Below are positions 42,448 through 50,345 of a stretch of DNA of 64,000 nucleotides, one piece after another. Below the pieces are notes generated by a model. The model had not been told where the DNA came from. It did not search any database and saw nothing but the letters and a program-made list of their open reading frames with translations. Source of the DNA: an uncultured Lachnospiraceae bacterium. Lineage in GTDB: Bacteria; Bacillota; Clostridia; Lachnospirales; Lachnospiraceae. Every line of letters starts with the position of its first letter. The stretch's first letter is position 1. Position numbers and translations under genes: made by a program. Location: positions 62,001-126,000 of the forward strand of contig CAJUDH010000010.1 of NCBI GenBank assembly GCA_910584845.1, given 5' to 3'.

Positions 42448-43578
42448 GTGGAAAAAGACAATTTTTTGGAGAAACTGATAAAGTTGGTAGAAGTTGCCAA
42501 GACAAAGCATAACATTTTGGATGTGGCGGAGATCAATGATTTTTTTATTGGCGATAACTTAATGCCAGACCAGATGGAACAGATTTATAACTATCTGGAG
42601 GAGAAGCATGTGGATGTGGTTCCGAATATTGACGAGACCCTGATGGCAGAAGGCCCCTTGCTGCTGGATGACGATGATTTTGCCGGGGATGACAGCTTTT
42701 TAAAGGAAACGGAAGAAATCGACCTGGAGGCGGTCGACCTTCTGGAGGGCATTGGCACGGAAGACCCGGTGCGGATGTACTTAAAAGAGATTGGTACGGT
42801 TCCCCTTCTCAGTGCGGAGGAAGAGATTGTCTTGGCAAAGCGGAAAGCCGAGGGTGACGACCATGCAAAAGAACGGTTGATAGAGGCTAACTTGCGCCTG
42901 GTAGTCAGTATTGCCAAGCGCTACACCGGCAGGGGCATGAGCTTCCTGGACCTGGTGCAGGAAGGCAATTTAGGCCTGATTAAGGGCGTGGAGAAGTTTG
43001 ACTATACAAAGGGATATAAGCTAAGTACATATGCTACTTGGTGGATTCGGCAGTCTGTGACCAGGGCCCTTGCCGATCAGGCACGTACCATCCGCGTACC
43101 GGTGCATATGGTTGAGACCATAAATAAGATGTCTAAAATGCAACGTAAATTGACCCTGGAATTAGGATATGAGCCTTCTGTGACCGAACTGGCCGACGCG
43201 TTGGACATGTCGGAAGAAAAAGTGATGGAGATTATGCAAATCGCACGGGAGCCGGCTTCCCTGGAAACGCCCATCGGTGAAGAGGACGACTCCAATTTGG
43301 GGGATTTTGTGGCAGACAGCAATGTGGTCACCCCGGAAGGGAATGTGGAATCCGTTATGTTGCGGGAGCATATCGACGCTTTGCTGGGGGATTTAAAAGA
43401 GAGGGAACGGCAAGTCATTGTATTGCGTTTTGGCTTGGAGGACGGCCATCCCCGGACTTTGGAAGAGGTAGGGAAAGAGTTTAACGTGACCCGTGAGCGA
43501 ATCCGCCAGATCGAAGCGAAAGCTTTGAGGAAGCTGCGCAACCCTGTGAGAAGCAAACGGATCCGGGACTTCCTGTAA
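42448..43578 (+). CDS. rpoD: RNA polymerase primary sigma factor (SigA/RpoD)
   Basis: This is a 376-residue sigma-70 from the GTG at 42448; AAAGGA lies 9 bases ahead. An in-frame ATG at 42418 would add 10 residues but has no ribosome site. Region 1.1 is short (residues 1-80), region 1.2 has DPVRMYLKEIGTVPLLSAEE, region 2 has YATWWIRQSVTRALADQART and region 4.2 has VTRERIRQIEAKALRKL, the marks of a primary sigma. In many Firmicutes dnaG sits directly before rpoD; here the upstream gene is a lipid kinase and dnaG is absent, so this could be a relocated or second primary sigma gene. Confidence 0.95.
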   Translation: MEKDNFLEKLIKLVEVAKTKHNILDVAEINDFFIGDNLMPDQMEQIYNYLEEKHVDVVPNIDETLMAEGPLLLDDDDFAGDDSFLKETEEIDLEAVDLLEGIGTEDPVRMYLKEIGTVPLLSAEEEIVLAKRKAEGDDHAKERLIEANLRLVVSIAKRYTGRGMSFLDLVQEGNLGLIKGVEKFDYTKGYKLSTYATWWIRQSVTRALADQARTIRVPVHMVETINKMSKMQRKLTLELGYEPSVTELADALDMSEEKVMEIMQIAREPASLETPIGEEDDSNLGDFVADSNVVTPEGNVESVMLREHIDALLGDLKERERQVIVLRFGLEDGHPRTLEEVGKEFNVTRERIRQIEAKALRKLRNPVRSKRIRDFL

Positions 43579-43611
43579 AGGGGCTTTTTCCAGGCGAAGA
43601 TGGGAGATGTA

Positions 43612-44220
43612 ATGAACAAAAGAAATTACCAAAAGGAATTAGAAAAGGTTATGGAGTTAAATAAGGGCAGGGGCCAGGTGCCCCGGCTCTTTTTGCATAG
43701 CTGCTGCGCCCCATGCAGCAGTTATGTATTGGAATACCTGTCCCCATTGTTCGCTGTCACGGTGTTTTATTACAACCCTAACATATTCCCGGCAGAGGAA
43801 TATGAAAAGCGGGTTGAGGAGCAGAAGCGCCTGATTGTAAGCCTTTCCGGGGCCCATGCCATTGATTTTGTGGCAGGGGAATATGAGCCGGACAAGTTTA
43901 TCCGGATGGCAAAGGGGCTGGAGAAGGAACCGGAAGGCGGGGAACGTTGTTTTCGATGCTATAAGCTGCGTATGGAAGAGGCGGCCCGGCTGGCGGCCCG
44001 GGGCGGCTATGATTATTTTACCACGACTTTAACCATAAGCCCTTTGAAGAATGCGGAAAAGATAAACGAGATCGGGGAACAGCTGGCGGAGCTATACGGG
44101 GTACGGCATTTGCCGTCGGATTTTAAGAAAAAAAACGGATACCGGCGTTCGGTGGAGCTTTCGGCAAAATATGGGCTATACCGCCAGAATTATTGCGGCT
44201 GTGTATTTTCAAAACGGTGA
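43612..44220 (+). CDS. queH: Epoxyqueuosine reductase QueH
   Basis: This is a 202-residue member of the former DUF208 family, which reduces epoxyqueuosine to queuosine in tRNA with an iron-sulfur cluster and a second metal. The cysteine signature is complete: HSCCAPCSSYVLEYL near the start, CFRCYKLRMEEAA in the middle and NYCGCVFS at the end. It replaces the cobalamin-type QueG. The start at 43612 has GGGAGA ahead; another in-frame ATG lies at 43600. It follows rpoD by 33 bases and ends at a strong terminator. Confidence 0.93.
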   Translation: MNKRNYQKELEKVMELNKGRGQVPRLFLHSCCAPCSSYVLEYLSPLFAVTVFYYNPNIFPAEEYEKRVEEQKRLIVSLSGAHAIDFVAGEYEPDKFIRMAKGLEKEPEGGERCFRCYKLRMEEAARLAARGGYDYFTTTLTISPLKNAEKINEIGEQLAELYGVRHLPSDFKKKNGYRRSVELSAKYGLYRQNYCGCVFSKR

Positions 44221-44237
44221 ATGGAGGAAGAAAAATT

Positions 44238-44263
44238 AAAGCGCCGGATACCCGGCGCTTTTT
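44238..44263. terminator. Terminator between queH and the convergent HPr gene
   Basis: A 10-bp perfect stem AAAGCGCCGG/CCGGCGCTTT has a 4-base loop, with A and T runs on both sides. It probably works in both directions. Confidence 0.9.
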
Positions 44264-44298
44264 GACGTTATTTCGGCAAAAAATTTGCATAAATTCCT

Positions 44299-44565
44299 TT
44301 ACATTTCACCCAAACCGCTCTCGATGGCCTGGCTAATGGTTTCCATGGCGGCAGCTTCGTCTTCGCCGTCACAAATCAAAGTAATTTCGGTGCCGGATTT
44401 AATGCCGGCGGCCATTACGTTTAACACGCTTTTGGCAATGATCCTTTTTTCGCCGCACTCAATCAGTACGTCACATTTGAACTTCATTGCGGTTTGGGAC
44501 AGAACTCCTGCGGGCCTCAAATGTAATCCGGACGGATTAACAACAGTTAAAGTCTTGCTCAGCAT
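44299..44565 (-). CDS. ptsH: HPr-family phosphocarrier protein
   Basis: This 88-residue protein is the small phosphate shuttle of the sugar phosphotransferase system. The PEP-dependent site His15 lies in SGLHLRPAG (usually HARPA) and the regulatory Ser46 is in AKSVLNVMAAG, so both phosphorylation sites exist and CcpA/HPr kinase control is possible. It is monocistronic: no EI gene follows, and a terminator closes it. The Leu after His15 and the altered residues around Ser46 differ from housekeeping HPr of Bacillus, so a specialised HPr or Crh-like role cannot be excluded. Confidence 0.9.
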   Translation of the reverse strand: MLSKTLTVVNPSGLHLRPAGVLSQTAMKFKCDVLIECGEKRIIAKSVLNVMAAGIKSGTEITLICDGEDEAAAMETISQAIESGLGEM

Positions 44566-44603
44566 AATACATTTCTCCTTTTAATTAAATTATAATCCCT
44601 TAA

Positions 44604-44666
44604 ATCCACACAAGATCGGTGTGGATCCCTCACTAAAAGTTTATTACAAATCATGGTAAGTGTCAA
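44604..44666 (-). promoter_or_regulatory. HPr gene promoter and leader hairpin
   Basis: On the minus strand TTGACA (44666-44661), a 17-base spacer and TAAACT (44643-44638) form the promoter. Directly downstream is an 8-bp perfect hairpin ATCCACAC/GTGTGGAT (44604-44626) in the leader. Confidence 0.6.
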
Positions 44667-44888
44667 GCGGAAATCATGGGTTGTAGGCGTTTTTCACAAT
44701 AAATGTTGACGCTTGGGCCAGAATCCGCCTGCCGGAAAAAATGTATTTGATTGTCCTGTGTTTTTTAAAAATAATTCAGATATAATTCATATAATTTGAA
44801 TAATATACCGCTTTTTACTTTATATTGTGATGTTGTTGGTGAATAATAATTAGAAATAAAAATATTGCAAAAATTTTTCTCTTTTCTG

Positions 44889-44918
44889 TTTACAAAACGT
44901 TAAGAAATGGTGTAAAAT
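44889..44918 (+). promoter_or_regulatory. Promoter of the SGNH lipoprotein gene, in an AT-rich gap
   Basis: TTTACA (44889-44894), an 18-base spacer and TAAAAT (44913-44918) follow a very AT-rich stretch (44760-44880) that could be an UP element. The leader to the ATG is about 170 bases. Nothing else was recognised in the 532-base gap between the HPr and lipoprotein genes. Confidence 0.5.
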
Positions 44919-45097
44919 ATAAATAAAGGGTATAAAATGTAACTTATCAGTAGAATCAAGTGGCAAAGGCTATTGGACAACAGGGGGGATGTGGTTTCTA
45001 ATCATCATTGGTATCGGCTTTTTTCATGATTTTTGTAACATGCAAGAGACGGATGGATTGTATGGGTTACCCTGCTAAATAGAATGGAGGAGTGTTT

Positions 45098-45919
45098 ATG
45101 AGAAAAGGCTATATGATGATCAAGGTATTGCTGGTTGCGGCGATTGTAGCCGGATGTTCTTCCGCAGGGGGGGGAACGAAAATTGAGCAGATGGATTTCC
45201 AGGCAGAGATGGATTGGAAGGTTCCGGAGCCTGCGGTGGGGAAGAGGCCCAGGATTTTGTTTGTGGGCAACAGCCATATTTTTTATAACGACCTTTCCGG
45301 CACCTTTGCCAGGATCGCAAATGCTTTTGGGTACAAGAGCGATGTTTATGAACTGTCCAAAGGGCATTATTCTTTGAAACAATACGCCAATCCGGAAGAT
45401 TCCCTGGGGGAATTATTTGATAAAACCGTGACAGGCAAAAAATGGGACTTTGTGGTTTTGCAGGAAAATATATCAACGGCATTGTCTACTTCGGCAGAGG
45501 AGGATATGTTCCCTTATGCCCGGGCGTTAGACGAAAAGGTGAAGTCTTCCGGAGGCCAGACGGCTTTTTTGATGACCTGGGCGCCAAGGGACGGAAAAAA
45601 GGAAGGTTTAAAAAAGAAAAGCTGTGAAGAGCTGCAGTCTGTGATGGCGTCAAATTACATGACGATTTCCAATGAGCTGGATGATCTGGTGATCCCTGCG
45701 GGGATCGGGTTTATGCGCTGTACCAGCTCTTATCCGGAGATTGAGCTATGGGATAAAGACGGTTATCATCCGTCGCCGGCCGGCACATATTTGACAGCCT
45801 GCATGGCTTATGCGGTAGTGTACCAGCAGTCGCCGGAAAATTGCAGTTATATTGGGGATTTGGACAGTGAACAGGCATTGAAGCTCCAACAGATTGCAGC
45901 ACAAGTAGTGCTGGGCTGA
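45098..45919 (+). CDS. SGNH/GDSL-hydrolase-like lipoprotein (DUF4886-like)
   Basis: This is a 273-residue secreted protein. The signal ends in the lipobox VAGCSS, with the lipid-anchored Cys at about residue 21. The SGNH hydrolase blocks are visible: RILFVGNSHIFYNDL (block I, with Ser replaced in context by the GNSH form of the DUF4886 group), VVLQENIST, and the C-terminal GYHPSPAGTYLTA with the Asp/His pair of block V. It should be an extracellular esterase or deacetylase acting on a cell-wall or dietary glycan. The start follows TGGAGG by 7 bases; a GTG at 45092 is less suitable. Confidence 0.82.
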   Translation: MRKGYMMIKVLLVAAIVAGCSSAGGGTKIEQMDFQAEMDWKVPEPAVGKRPRILFVGNSHIFYNDLSGTFARIANAFGYKSDVYELSKGHYSLKQYANPEDSLGELFDKTVTGKKWDFVVLQENISTALSTSAEEDMFPYARALDEKVKSSGGQTAFLMTWAPRDGKKEGLKKKSCEELQSVMASNYMTISNELDDLVIPAGIGFMRCTSSYPEIELWDKDGYHPSPAGTYLTACMAYAVVYQQSPENCSYIGDLDSEQALKLQQIAAQVVLG

Positions 45920-45920
45920 G

Positions 45921-46025
45921 AAAAAAGGGCTGTGGCAAAGCAGTGGACCCGCACGGTATTGGCGCAAGGCTTTTACAAGATTGGGCCGCAGGCCGGGGTA
46001 CCAGGGCTTTGCCACAGCCTTTTTA
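45921..46025. terminator. Long-loop inverted repeat between convergent genes (repeat copy 3)
   Basis: The arms 45923-45940 and 46007-46024 pair over GGCTGTGGCAAAG, with A6 and T5 runs at the ends and a loop of 66 bases. The loop holds GTGGACCCGCAC and CGGTATTGGCGCAA, shared with the other copies. It separates the SGNH gene from the convergent DUF624 gene. Confidence 0.7.
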
Positions 46026-46080
46026 GAGGTACATTAAAATATCTTTTTGCCATATTTTCCGTTCCGGCAAGCAGGAAACA

Positions 46081-46758
46081 TTACTTCCCTTCAAAGCTGT
46101 CATGATAAAAAGGGCCCTCCAGGGCATCCATTGGGCTTTCCGGGAAAAACGGCCGGTACAGGCGCCAAAAGAACCAGGAATTAACGTATGCCGTAAGGGA
46201 AAATCCGCACATCAGCCAAACGAACAGATAGGCAGGGAACAACAGGGCATCTGCCAATGTAAAATACATGGGAAGGCAGGTGATGGCGGCGACAGCGACG
46301 GCATAATGGGGCCTTTTCAGGACGAAGTACAAAGAGTAGCTTATCAGTTTGAAAGTCTTATTTTCAAAAGCAGCCACCGTGGAAAATACATAGAAGGCAG
46401 CCAGGCCCAGGAGGATTCCGGCGGCCAGCACCACATAGCGGAATATCCGGGCCATACCTGCAGGCATAGTAGCCAGGGCCTGCCATTCCAGCCAAAGGCA
46501 GACGGCGGCCAGTAAAACCAGGAGCCAGATGGCCGTAGACTGGAGAAAATTATTCCGGAAGCTTTTTCCGAATGCCTTCCAGGACGTAATGTCTTTGTCT
46601 TTGTGCAGCTTTAAGGTGCAATAGTACAGGGCCGTGGTGGATGCGCCCATGGTGATGACCGGCAAACTGGTGATCATCCATAGAAGGTTTAAGGCAATCA
46701 GTTTTCCAAGGAACAGGAAAAACTGATGCAGGAAATTGTCTTCGTTAAAGAAATTCAT
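46081..46758 (-). CDS. DUF624 (YesL-like) membrane protein
   Basis: This is a 225-residue membrane protein with about five helices (FFLFLGKLIALNLLWMITSL, AIWLLVLLAAVCLWLEWQAL, YVVLAAGILLGLAAFYVFS and others). The beginning MNFFNEDNFLHQFFLFLGKL is typical of the DUF624/YesL family, which accompanies sugar ABC importers of Firmicutes and whose job is unknown. The start at 46758 follows AAAGGAG; the longer frame to 46836 crosses the terminator and is unlikely. It lies after the sugar importer genes in the same direction but is separated from them by a strong terminator. Confidence 0.88.
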   Translation of the reverse strand: MNFFNEDNFLHQFFLFLGKLIALNLLWMITSLPVITMGASTTALYYCTLKLHKDKDITSWKAFGKSFRNNFLQSTAIWLLVLLAAVCLWLEWQALATMPAGMARIFRYVVLAAGILLGLAAFYVFSTVAAFENKTFKLISYSLYFVLKRPHYAVAVAAITCLPMYFTLADALLFPAYLFVWLMCGFSLTAYVNSWFFWRLYRPFFPESPMDALEGPFYHDSFEGK

Positions 46759-46814
46759 AGGTTCTCCTTTCTCCGGACATGTATTTTGGCCCTTGCAATA
46801 TATGCTTACGGAAA

Positions 46815-46868
46815 TAAAAAACCTGCCGCTACACAAGGAAGGCCTTGGGAGGCGGCGGGTTTTTTTAT
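46815..46868. terminator. Bidirectional terminator inside the sugar importer locus
   Basis: The stem ACCTGCCGC (46821-46829) pairs with GCGGCGGGT (46852-46860), flanked by A5 and T7. In the leftward direction it ends the importer transcript before the DUF624 gene. Confidence 0.85.
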
Positions 46869-46935
46869 TACCATTCAGGTTCCTTCGCTGTTATGTTTTC
46901 TTACCAAAGGGGAAGAAAACGCCAGTTTCAATGCC

Positions 46936-47760
46936 TTACAGTTTACCGCCGGAAGTGGCGATACCTTCTACGAACTGTTTCTGGAAGATCAGGTACAGCA
47001 CGATCATGGGCACGCAGGCCAACAGGGATGCAGCCATCAGTTGGGGGTAGTTGTTGGTGTATTGTCCCTGCATCTTAGCCAAAGCGGCAGACAGGGGCAT
47101 TACGTCACGGTTACAGATCAAAGGCCACATCAGGTCTTTGTAGGCAAACACTGCGGTAAAAATACCGAGGGCCACCATGGAAGACTGGGTCAAGGGGGCC
47201 ATGATCCAGAGGAAAGTCTGTCCGATGTTGCAGCCGTCCAGGCGTGCAGCTTCTTCCAGGTCCCTGGGAAGGCCCATGTAAGCCTGGCGGAGCAGGAATG
47301 TACCGAAAGCGGTAACTAAACCTGGGAAAACCAGGGCGAAGATGGTATTTAACATACCCATTTTGCTGACCATCAGGTACTGGGGGATAATGTAGATTTG
47401 GCCCGGCACCATCATCTGGAACAGGATCAGGGAAAACATGAAATTTTTGCCCTTGAAATCCAGCCTGGCAAAAGCATAGCCAGCCAGGGTAGCGGTCAAA
47501 ACGGCTGCGATTACACGTCCGGCAATCAGCAACAAGGTGTTCAAATACAAGATCGGGAAATCCATGTTGTTAATAACGGTAGTAAAGTTTTCCGTCCGCC
47601 ATGTACTCGGGAAGATGACGAAAGGATTCACCGAGGTAGCTTCGGTCATTGACTTAAATGCCGTAAGGGCCATCCATAAAAACGGAACCAGCATGGTGAT
47701 GGATACCAGAATCAGGATGAGATGAATGACGGCCGTCATAATCTTTGCTCTTTGTTCCAT
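46936..47760 (-). CDS. Sugar ABC importer permease, MalG/AraQ type
   Basis: This is a 274-residue CUT1-family permease with six membrane segments (HLILILVSITMLVPFLWMAL, TLLLIAGRVIAAVLTATLAG and others). The EAA coupling motif is EEAARLDGCNIGQTFLWIMAPL, near residue 170. With the MalF-type permease it forms the channel for the sugar caught by the binding lipoprotein. The gene lies 12 bases after the MalF-type gene, with an AGGAGG site. No ATPase is encoded here; a shared MsmK-like ATPase elsewhere is usual in Firmicutes. Confidence 0.95.
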   Translation of the reverse strand: MEQRAKIMTAVIHLILILVSITMLVPFLWMALTAFKSMTEATSVNPFVIFPSTWRTENFTTVINNMDFPILYLNTLLLIAGRVIAAVLTATLAGYAFARLDFKGKNFMFSLILFQMMVPGQIYIIPQYLMVSKMGMLNTIFALVFPGLVTAFGTFLLRQAYMGLPRDLEEAARLDGCNIGQTFLWIMAPLTQSSMVALGIFTAVFAYKDLMWPLICNRDVMPLSAALAKMQGQYTNNYPQLMAASLLACVPMIVLYLIFQKQFVEGIATSGGKL

Positions 47761-47772
47761 AATTTATCCCTC

Positions 47773-48666
47773 CTAGTTGTAGTAAACCCATTTTTTCTGT
47801 GCGACCATCTGGAAAACAGTGATAACCATGATAATGGCAATCAAAAGCACGACGATAGTGGATCCGTAGCCCTTATTGTTTTCCACGAACGAGTTCTGGT
47901 AGAACAGGTATACGATGGACTGTGTCTTGTAAAGGGCAGGGTTGTTTTTGTCCATGACCATGAAGATCAGGTCAAATACCTGCAGCCCGCCGATGATCCT
48001 TGTGATGCTGACGAAGAAGATAGTCGGGGAAAGCAGAGGGACGGTAATGTTGAAAAACTGTTCGATGCCGTTGGCGCCGTCAATATCAGCAGCTTCATAG
48101 TAATCCCGCGGGATTTCCTGAAGGCCGGCAAGGAATAATACCATGTTGTAGCCGATGATGGACCAGATACCGATAACCGCAATGCTGAACACGGCGATCC
48201 GGGGGTCGGAAATCCATTGGGTACTGCTGTGGAAAACATGGTTCAGCAAACCGAATTCGGTATTGAACAGCCATCTCCATACCATGGCTACTGCCGCGGG
48301 GGCCGCTACCATAGGCAGGAAAAAGATTGTGCGGTAAGTGGAAACGCCTTTCATTTTCCGGTTCAGCAAAACAGCCAGAACCAGGGAAAGCGCAATGGAG
48401 AACGGAACTTCCACGATGGCGTATTTAAAGGTGTTAAGGACCGACTGCCATACTTCACCGTCGCTAAGCAGCCGGATGTAGTTTTCTGCCCCAATAAAGA
48501 TATTGCCTTTGCCGAAGTCGCCAGTCTTAAAAAAACTCTGATAGATCGTCTGGAAAATCGGGATTATGTTCAGGATGATCAGTCCGACCATGGTGGGAAG
48601 GATGAAGAGCCATCCCCACATAAACTCGTTGCGCTCCCGGCTGGTTCCTTTTTTAATATTGCTCAC
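47773..48666 (-). CDS. Sugar ABC importer permease, MalF/UgpA type
   Basis: This is a 297-residue CUT1 permease with six membrane segments (WGWLFILPTMVGLIILNIIP, VPFSIALSLVLAVLLNRKM and others). The coupling motif is YYEAADIDGANGIEQFFNIT. It is the partner of the MalG-type protein. It is 134 bases downstream of the binding-protein gene; that gap holds an imperfect hairpin region (48667-48800) that may lower expression of the permeases relative to the binding protein, a common arrangement. The start has AAGGGGTGAG ahead. Confidence 0.95.
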   Translation of the reverse strand: MSNIKKGTSRERNEFMWGWLFILPTMVGLIILNIIPIFQTIYQSFFKTGDFGKGNIFIGAENYIRLLSDGEVWQSVLNTFKYAIVEVPFSIALSLVLAVLLNRKMKGVSTYRTIFFLPMVAAPAAVAMVWRWLFNTEFGLLNHVFHSSTQWISDPRIAVFSIAVIGIWSIIGYNMVLFLAGLQEIPRDYYEAADIDGANGIEQFFNITVPLLSPTIFFVSITRIIGGLQVFDLIFMVMDKNNPALYKTQSIVYLFYQNSFVENNKGYGSTIVVLLIAIIMVITVFQMVAQKKWVYYN

Positions 48667-48800
48667 AAGCTCACCCCTTCTCTTGATTTGGCGTTGCCGC
48701 CTGGCCGTGGGGCAAACGGGCGGGAAAGCATGTTTTAAGGCCTGCTTGCCTTAGCGCTTTCCGGTCCCGGATGGCACGGCCAAACGAAACCCCATTATTT

Positions 48801-50096
48801 TTAGTTTTCTTCTGCAATCTTTTCGTTCATGATTTTTGCGATGTTGGCACAGGCGGTAGCCATGTCCTCTTCGCCGTTCCAGGGCTTTTTAAGCTCCTCA
48901 ACCATCGGGTTCCACCAAGCAAGGGTAGATTTGGTAGCGGGGCGGAACACTACATCATCCATAGCGTCCAGGTAAGGCTGCAGGTTAAACACGTCGGTAT
49001 TGTTGACCCACTGGTCCGATACGCCTTCATACGCGGCCATGGTCACGCCCAGTTCGGCCTGTTTCTGCTGCATGTCTTTGCTGGCAAACCACTCGATCAG
49101 CTTGTAAGCGCCTTCCGGGTTCTTGGTGCCTGCAGAAGCAGACCAGCCAAGGCCATTGTAAAGGGAAATGCTCCTGCCGGTTTCCGGATCTTTGGGAAGC
49201 CTGGCCACGTCCGCATGTGCGGCTATGTATTCGTTATCCTTGAAAGCGGCGACCATCCAGGAACCCTGGCTGATCATGGCAATCTTGCCAGATCCAAACA
49301 GTACGTCCGTACCAGTCTCGGACATGGTGGATGCCGGGGGCATGGTGTCTTTTACCAGCTTGTCAACAAATTCCATGGCTTCCACTGTCTTGGGGTCGTC
49401 AAAACCGGACTTGCCTTCCTCGTTGAGGACACAGCCGCCCAGGGTGTAGACGGTGTTCATCCAGGTATCCTGCTCGTTGGAAGGGTTGGCGCAGAAACCG
49501 AATTGGCTGCCGTCCTCTTTCGTGAGCTGTTTGGCAATGTCGTAGAATTCGTCCCAGGTCCAGCTTCCGTCCGGATAGGGGATGCCGGCTTCGTCAAACA
49601 TATCTTTGTTGTACCAGATAGCGACGGTATCCATATCCTTGGGAAGGGCGTAGATCTTGCCGTCATAGGTGTACATGTTCTTTAAATCATCCGGGAATTT
49701 ATCCATTTCCAGGGTTTCGCTGGCATTTACCTTGTCGGTAATATCCAGCAGGATGCCATTGGACATGTAGCGGACAGCCTCGTTGGAATGCATCCAGAAA
49801 ACGTCGGGCATGTCGCCGCCGGAAGCGCCTGCCTCCAGGAGGGTCCAGTAGCTGTTCCACTCAATAACCTGAAGCTGGGTCTCAATGCCGGTAGCTTCGG
49901 TGAAGTCATTGAGGATCTGCTGCAGGCCGGGCTGCTGTCCGTTGTCCCAGATGGCCACGGTCAGCTTGCCGCCGGCGTCGCCACCCCCCCCGTTTCCGGT
50001 ATCGCCGCCGCCGGCGCTGCCGCCGCATCCGGCCAGGGTGGTTACTGCCAGGGCCGCGCTAAGGCCCAGTGCGAAAAACTTGTTACGTCTTTTCAT
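48801..50096 (-). CDS. Extracellular solute-binding lipoprotein, family 1 (sugar)
   Basis: This is a 431-residue lipoprotein. The signal ends in the lipobox TLAGCG (lipid Cys at about 24), followed by a glycine-rich linker. The mature part is a family 1 sugar-binding fold (KLTVAIWDNGQQPGLQQILN, GILLDITDKVNASET, and KDMDTVAIWYNKDMFDEAGI). It delivers an oligosaccharide to the two permeases downstream. With a GH36 gene and AraC regulators close by, an alpha-galactoside such as raffinose, stachyose or melibiose is the likely ligand. The start has AGGAGGT ahead and is divergent from the AraC genes. Confidence 0.94.
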   Translation of the reverse strand: MKRRNKFFALGLSAALAVTTLAGCGGSAGGGDTGNGGGGDAGGKLTVAIWDNGQQPGLQQILNDFTEATGIETQLQVIEWNSYWTLLEAGASGGDMPDVFWMHSNEAVRYMSNGILLDITDKVNASETLEMDKFPDDLKNMYTYDGKIYALPKDMDTVAIWYNKDMFDEAGIPYPDGSWTWDEFYDIAKQLTKEDGSQFGFCANPSNEQDTWMNTVYTLGGCVLNEEGKSGFDDPKTVEAMEFVDKLVKDTMPPASTMSETGTDVLFGSGKIAMISQGSWMVAAFKDNEYIAAHADVARLPKDPETGRSISLYNGLGWSASAGTKNPEGAYKLIEWFASKDMQQKQAELGVTMAAYEGVSDQWVNNTDVFNLQPYLDAMDDVVFRPATKSTLAWWNPMVEELKKPWNGEEDMATACANIAKIMNEKIAEEN

Positions 50097-50164
50097 AATT
50101 TTACCTCCTTATTCGTCATATTGACTTAATTTCTTTCAATTATTATATGAAAAAACAACAATTC

Positions 50165-50253
50165 TGTCCATGGACAAGCAGTAATAATTTCCACATATTT
50201 GACATGGAAAAATCAATAAAGATATGGAAAAATAAATCACTTTGGTGTATAAT
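50165..50253. promoter_or_regulatory. Divergent control region: palindrome, direct repeats and AraC gene promoter
   Basis: It contains a perfect palindrome TGTCCATGGACA (50165-50176), then the direct repeats ATGGAAAAAT at 50204-50213 and 50224-50233, exactly 20 bp apart and on the same helix face, as AraC-type activators prefer. The second repeat runs into TGGAAA-17-TATAAT (50225-50253), the promoter of the first AraC gene. A minus-strand TATAAT near 50140 with a poor -35 suits an activator-dependent importer promoter. Confidence 0.55.
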
Positions 50254-50345
50254 AGTGCATGGAACATTCAATTGAAATAAAAATCCCCGTTCCAACCCGG
50301 CAGTTAATTGTCGGATATTACCAAAACATCATAGGAGATGATTGT

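Noticed and set aside
48771..49685. 304-codon frame opposite the sugar-binding lipoprotein gene
   Set aside because: Antisense shadow; the lipoprotein on the other strand has a lipobox and family fold.
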